Assembly (NCBI GenBank): GCA_001512945.1
Contig: LFTF01000002.1
Coordinates: 18,411 to 27,045, forward strand
Length of the DNA stretch: 8,635 nt
Reading direction: 5' to 3'
DNA from: Clostridiales bacterium DTU023
GTDB taxonomy: Bacteria; Bacillota; Clostridia; Saccharofermentanales; DTU023
The position numbers and the translations under genes were made by a program. The notes below the pieces were generated by a model. That model made no database searches, was not told the origin of the DNA, and saw nothing but the letters and a program-made list of their open reading frames with translations. Positions 6,330-8,635 of this stretch are shown in pieces (position 1 is the stretch's first letter; the number at the start of each line of letters is the position of its first letter).

Positions 6330-8591
6330 GTGAAACAGTTTAGGAGCAAAATTAATTCAACGAGTCAACCGCGTTTTAAGAAAACCGCGGCACAGACTTT
6401 CCTTGCCTTTTTGTTCGTTATCCTGCTGATTATTTCATGGACGATGCCTCACCACCACGCTGTTTACGCGAATACACCCCCAGAGGGTGAGCCTGTCAAC
6501 CTGATCGGCCACACGAATTCAGGAAATGGAAGCGCCCTCAGAAGCGAACCGCATATCGATTCACTGACGTTTATCGTCCACCTAGCGCAGGGTACAAAGC
6601 TTGAGGTAGTCTCGAAGGTAACGGGGGATTCATGGAATAGTTCCGATCAATGGTTTTACGTGCGCGACATCGCGGGCAATCGTTACGGTTATGTTCACGA
6701 AAAATTGGTGACCTTAACCGATACACCCATCAACCAGTCTCCGCCCGGTCCTGACGCCGAATTCGATCAATATCTTGCAAGCCAGAACTTCCCCGAATCT
6801 TACAAGCCGGCTCTACGTCAATTGCATCACATACACCCACAATGGAAATTTATTGCCTTTCATGTTAAAGATGTCGCTTCGCCGGCGCCCAATCGCCTGC
6901 CGCTCTCGTTCGCGAAAGCGCTCGACGAGGAAAGTAAGCCCAAGCGCAACATGGTAAACAGAACGGCGATTCTGAGTCATCGTTCCTACGAAAAGGCGGA
7001 TTACGATTTTCGGACCGACACGTGGACAGTTTACGACGCGGGCGGATGGATGGGGGCGAGCCGCGCGATTATCGCGTATTCCATGGATCCACGCAATTTT
7101 CTTGATGAAGCGCAGATTTTTCAATTCGAGCAACTGACCTATCATCCAGAAGCGCACCCAATTAGTGGCGTAGAGGCCGCCATAACGGGTACGTTTATGG
7201 CGGGCAAGACGGTCACGTTCACCGATCTTGACGGCAACGAGCAGACGATGACCTATCCTGAGATTTTTATGGACGCGGCTTCACGGATGGGCGTCAACCC
7301 TTTCTTTCTTGTCCAGCGCTGCCTGACAGAGGTCGGACGCAATGGCTCCGATTCTGTGTCGGGAACCGTATCAGGCTATGAGGGTTACTATAATTTCTAT
7401 AATATTGGTGCCTCCGCAGGATCGAACCCTATTCTGAACGGCTTGAAATATGCCCGATACGGATCTTCGGGAAGCGGGCCAACCGACAATGAGCGTCAAA
7501 GATACAAGCTGCCTTGGGTTAGCCCGTGGCACGCCATCGTTGGAGGAGCCGCATGGATCGGAGAGGGTTATATTCTGGCAGGTCAGGACAACTCATATCT
7601 GCAAAAATTCAACATTGACGGAGGCACCTATGGCACGTACTGGCACCAGTACATGGGGAATGTTTATGCCCCATCCATCGAAGCGACGCGTGTTTATGAC
7701 ATGTACCGTACACAGGGCCTGCTCGATATGCCTTTTGCGTTCAAGATTCCGGTCATGACGGGGATGCCCGCAACGTTCTCACCTTATCCAAGTGGTAACT
7801 TAAGCTGTAACAACTGGCTGAAATCGATTACGCTTTCAGAAGGCGCTCTGAGTCCCGCGTTCGACCCCGAGGTTTATACCTACAATATCGCAGGAGAGAC
7901 CGGCGGTACACTGACTGTATCTGCTGCGCCCTACCATTCAGGTTGCACGGTCACCGGCACCGGCGCGAAAACGCTCCAACCGGGGAGTAATACGATCGTA
8001 CTCAATGCGGTTTCCGCGAGCGGCCATACGCGTCAATACACCATGACGTTGACGTATGCCCCAACAACACCGACTGATCCGACGACCACAACCCCGACGA
8101 CCACCCCGACGACACAGCCGACAACCACGCCGACATCACCGTCATTTACTCTGGAGCTGAGCGACGGCTACAAAATTAAGAATAACTTTCTCATGAACGC
8201 ATGGCCGCCTGACGGCCGTAACAAGGCTGGACGCATCTTGACGTCGCTGACACTGCCGGCAGGCTACAGCGCAAAGATTTTTGATGCCTCGGGCAATGTG
8301 GCAACCCAGGACACTCTTCTTGGGACGGGGGCACGGATTGATATATTTTATGAAAGCGAAAATACCCCCACGAGAACTTTATGGCTTGTGATCTATGGCG
8401 ATGCCAATGGGGACGGGAAGATCAACTCCATCGATTTGTCCTACATCATTGATTCGATGTACAAAGGTAAACGCTGGACACCCGCCCAAAACGAAGCCTT
8501 GGACGCCAGCCGGGATGGTAAAATTAACTCCATTGACTTGTCAATCGTGATCGATCAAATGTACAAGGGCCGAGTCATTCGCCAGGATTGA
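6330..8591 (+). CDS. Secreted dockerin-bearing endo-beta-N-acetylglucosaminidase (peptidoglycan hydrolase)
   Basis: Exported multidomain protein of 753 residues, predicted to cut the N-acetylglucosaminyl bond in peptidoglycan glycan strands. A signal peptide covers 1-47: basic start, hydrophobic core at 23-37, likely cleavage after AVYA (44-47). Next come an SH3-like wall-binding domain (about 56-130, with ALRSEP and GNRYGYVHEKLV), then the glucosaminidase region (about 143-480). This has SMDPRNFLDEAQIFQFEQLTY (251-271), SGVEAAITGTFM (279-290), FFLVQRCLTEVG (325-336, with E334 the likely catalytic acid), YYNFYNIGA (353-361) and W400-HAIVGGAAWIGEGYI. A cadherin-like beta-sandwich follows (about 494-576), then a Pro/Thr linker (578-604), a beta domain (about 605-689) and two dockerin repeats (690-713 and 725-747). 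GTG 6330 is used because GAGG lies 7 bases upstream and it opens a full signal peptide. The gene is complete and probably has its own promoter. LytD-like autolysins share the catalytic region; the dockerin is the unusual part. Activity and its bond specificity are inferred. Confidence 0.9.
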   Translation: MKQFRSKINSTSQPRFKKTAAQTFLAFLFVILLIISWTMPHHHAVYANTPPEGEPVNLIGHTNSGNGSALRSEPHIDSLTFIVHLAQGTKLEVVSKVTGDSWNSSDQWFYVRDIAGNRYGYVHEKLVTLTDTPINQSPPGPDAEFDQYLASQNFPESYKPALRQLHHIHPQWKFIAFHVKDVASPAPNRLPLSFAKALDEESKPKRNMVNRTAILSHRSYEKADYDFRTDTWTVYDAGGWMGASRAIIAYSMDPRNFLDEAQIFQFEQLTYHPEAHPISGVEAAITGTFMAGKTVTFTDLDGNEQTMTYPEIFMDAASRMGVNPFFLVQRCLTEVGRNGSDSVSGTVSGYEGYYNFYNIGASAGSNPILNGLKYARYGSSGSGPTDNERQRYKLPWVSPWHAIVGGAAWIGEGYILAGQDNSYLQKFNIDGGTYGTYWHQYMGNVYAPSIEATRVYDMYRTQGLLDMPFAFKIPVMTGMPATFSPYPSGNLSCNNWLKSITLSEGALSPAFDPEVYTYNIAGETGGTLTVSAAPYHSGCTVTGTGAKTLQPGSNTIVLNAVSASGHTRQYTMTLTYAPTTPTDPTTTTPTTTPTTQPTTTPTSPSFTLELSDGYKIKNNFLMNAWPPDGRNKAGRILTSLTLPAGYSAKIFDASGNVATQDTLLGTGARIDIFYESENTPTRTLWLVIYGDANGDGKINSIDLSYIIDSMYKGKRWTPAQNEALDASRDGKINSIDLSIVIDQMYKGRVIRQD
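8061..8141 (+). repeat. Pro/Thr-rich low-complexity linker
   Basis: About 27 residues made almost only of proline and threonine (578-604 of the glucosaminidase), coded by CCG/CCA/CCC and ACA/ACG/ACC runs. It separates the beta-sandwich from the pre-dockerin domain. Linkers of this kind are common in secreted multimodular enzymes and can be O-glycosylated; glycosylation here is not shown by the sequence. Confidence 0.85.
8397..8570 (+). repeat. Type I dockerin-like module: two calcium-binding repeats
   Basis: Two repeats of 22-24 residues at 8397-8468 and 8502-8570 (protein residues 690-713 and 725-747). Each has a Ca-binding loop of the form D-x-N/S-x-D-G-K-I-N-S-I-D: D691, N693, D695 and D702 in the first, D725, S727, D729 and D736 in the second. 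Each loop is followed by a helix ending in MYKG. Positions 10 and 11 of both loops, which set cohesin preference in known dockerins, are Ser-Ile in both copies, a symmetry that fits dual-orientation binding. The preceding domain ending LWLVIYGD is common before this kind of dockerin in clostridial secreted proteins. A cohesin partner is expected but none lies in the window. Confidence 0.85.
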
Positions 8592-8635
8592 CGGCGCAAT
8601 CAATTTGCATATAAAAAGGTTAGATCAAACAGCGG
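8592..8635. other. Short non-coding tail after the glucosaminidase gene
   Basis: These 44 bases to the right edge are AT-rich and hold no open frame, hairpin or terminator that I can see. The terminator, if present, lies beyond the window. Confidence 0.5.

Noticed and set aside
1..8635. CRISPR arrays, tRNA or rRNA genes, insertion sequences, attachment sites
   Set aside because: Looked for by eye on both strands. Nothing with regular spaced repeats, cloverleaf structure or terminal inverted repeats was seen.

Overview
The window looks like chromosomal DNA of a Gram-positive anaerobe, most likely a member of the Clostridia. The clues are a long-form ribosome hibernation factor, a PcrA-type helicase, AGGAG-type ribosome binding sites, frequent TTG and GTG starts, and a secreted cell-wall hydrolase ending in a dockerin-like module. 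I cannot place it to genus. No phage, transposon, CRISPR or RNA gene is visible. Gene density is high, and all of the sequence reads as intact genes apart from the one cut by the left edge.

Layout. Positions 1-1232 (minus strand) hold the first 410 residues of an OPT-family oligopeptide transporter that runs off the left edge. A 125-base divergent spacer (1233-1357) carries a consensus -10 box and a short hairpin leading rightward. Then come four tightly packed plus-strand genes: hpf (1358-1900), pcrA (1902-4343), a dGTPase-like HD hydrolase (4398-5549) and a YfbR-type 5'-deoxynucleotidase (5559-6203). Gaps are 1, 54 and 9 bases, so a single operon is likely. After a 126-base spacer (6204-6329) with a possible promoter, a large secreted glucosaminidase (6330-8591) follows. 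It has a signal peptide, an SH3-like domain, a glucosaminidase catalytic region, a cadherin-like beta-sandwich, a Pro/Thr linker, a pre-dockerin beta domain and two dockerin repeats. The last 44 bases show no feature.

How the genes fit together. The operon combines ribosome hibernation (HPF), DNA unwinding and repair (PcrA) and two different HD-superfamily nucleotide hydrolases. One of these would remove triphosphate from dNTPs and the other phosphate from dNMPs, so together they could lower or recycle the deoxynucleotide pool. The mix fits growth-state and genome-maintenance control, but that link is inferred from position only. The transporter and the wall hydrolase are probably separate transcription units concerned with peptide or chelate uptake and cell-wall turnover.

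Most of the content is recognisable housekeeping. The most unusual item is a peptidoglycan glucosaminidase carrying a dockerin, which implies a cohesin-bearing partner elsewhere in the genome. Second is the adjacent pair of HD deoxynucleotide hydrolases, the first of which carries a variant of the usual dGTPase metal-site motif.
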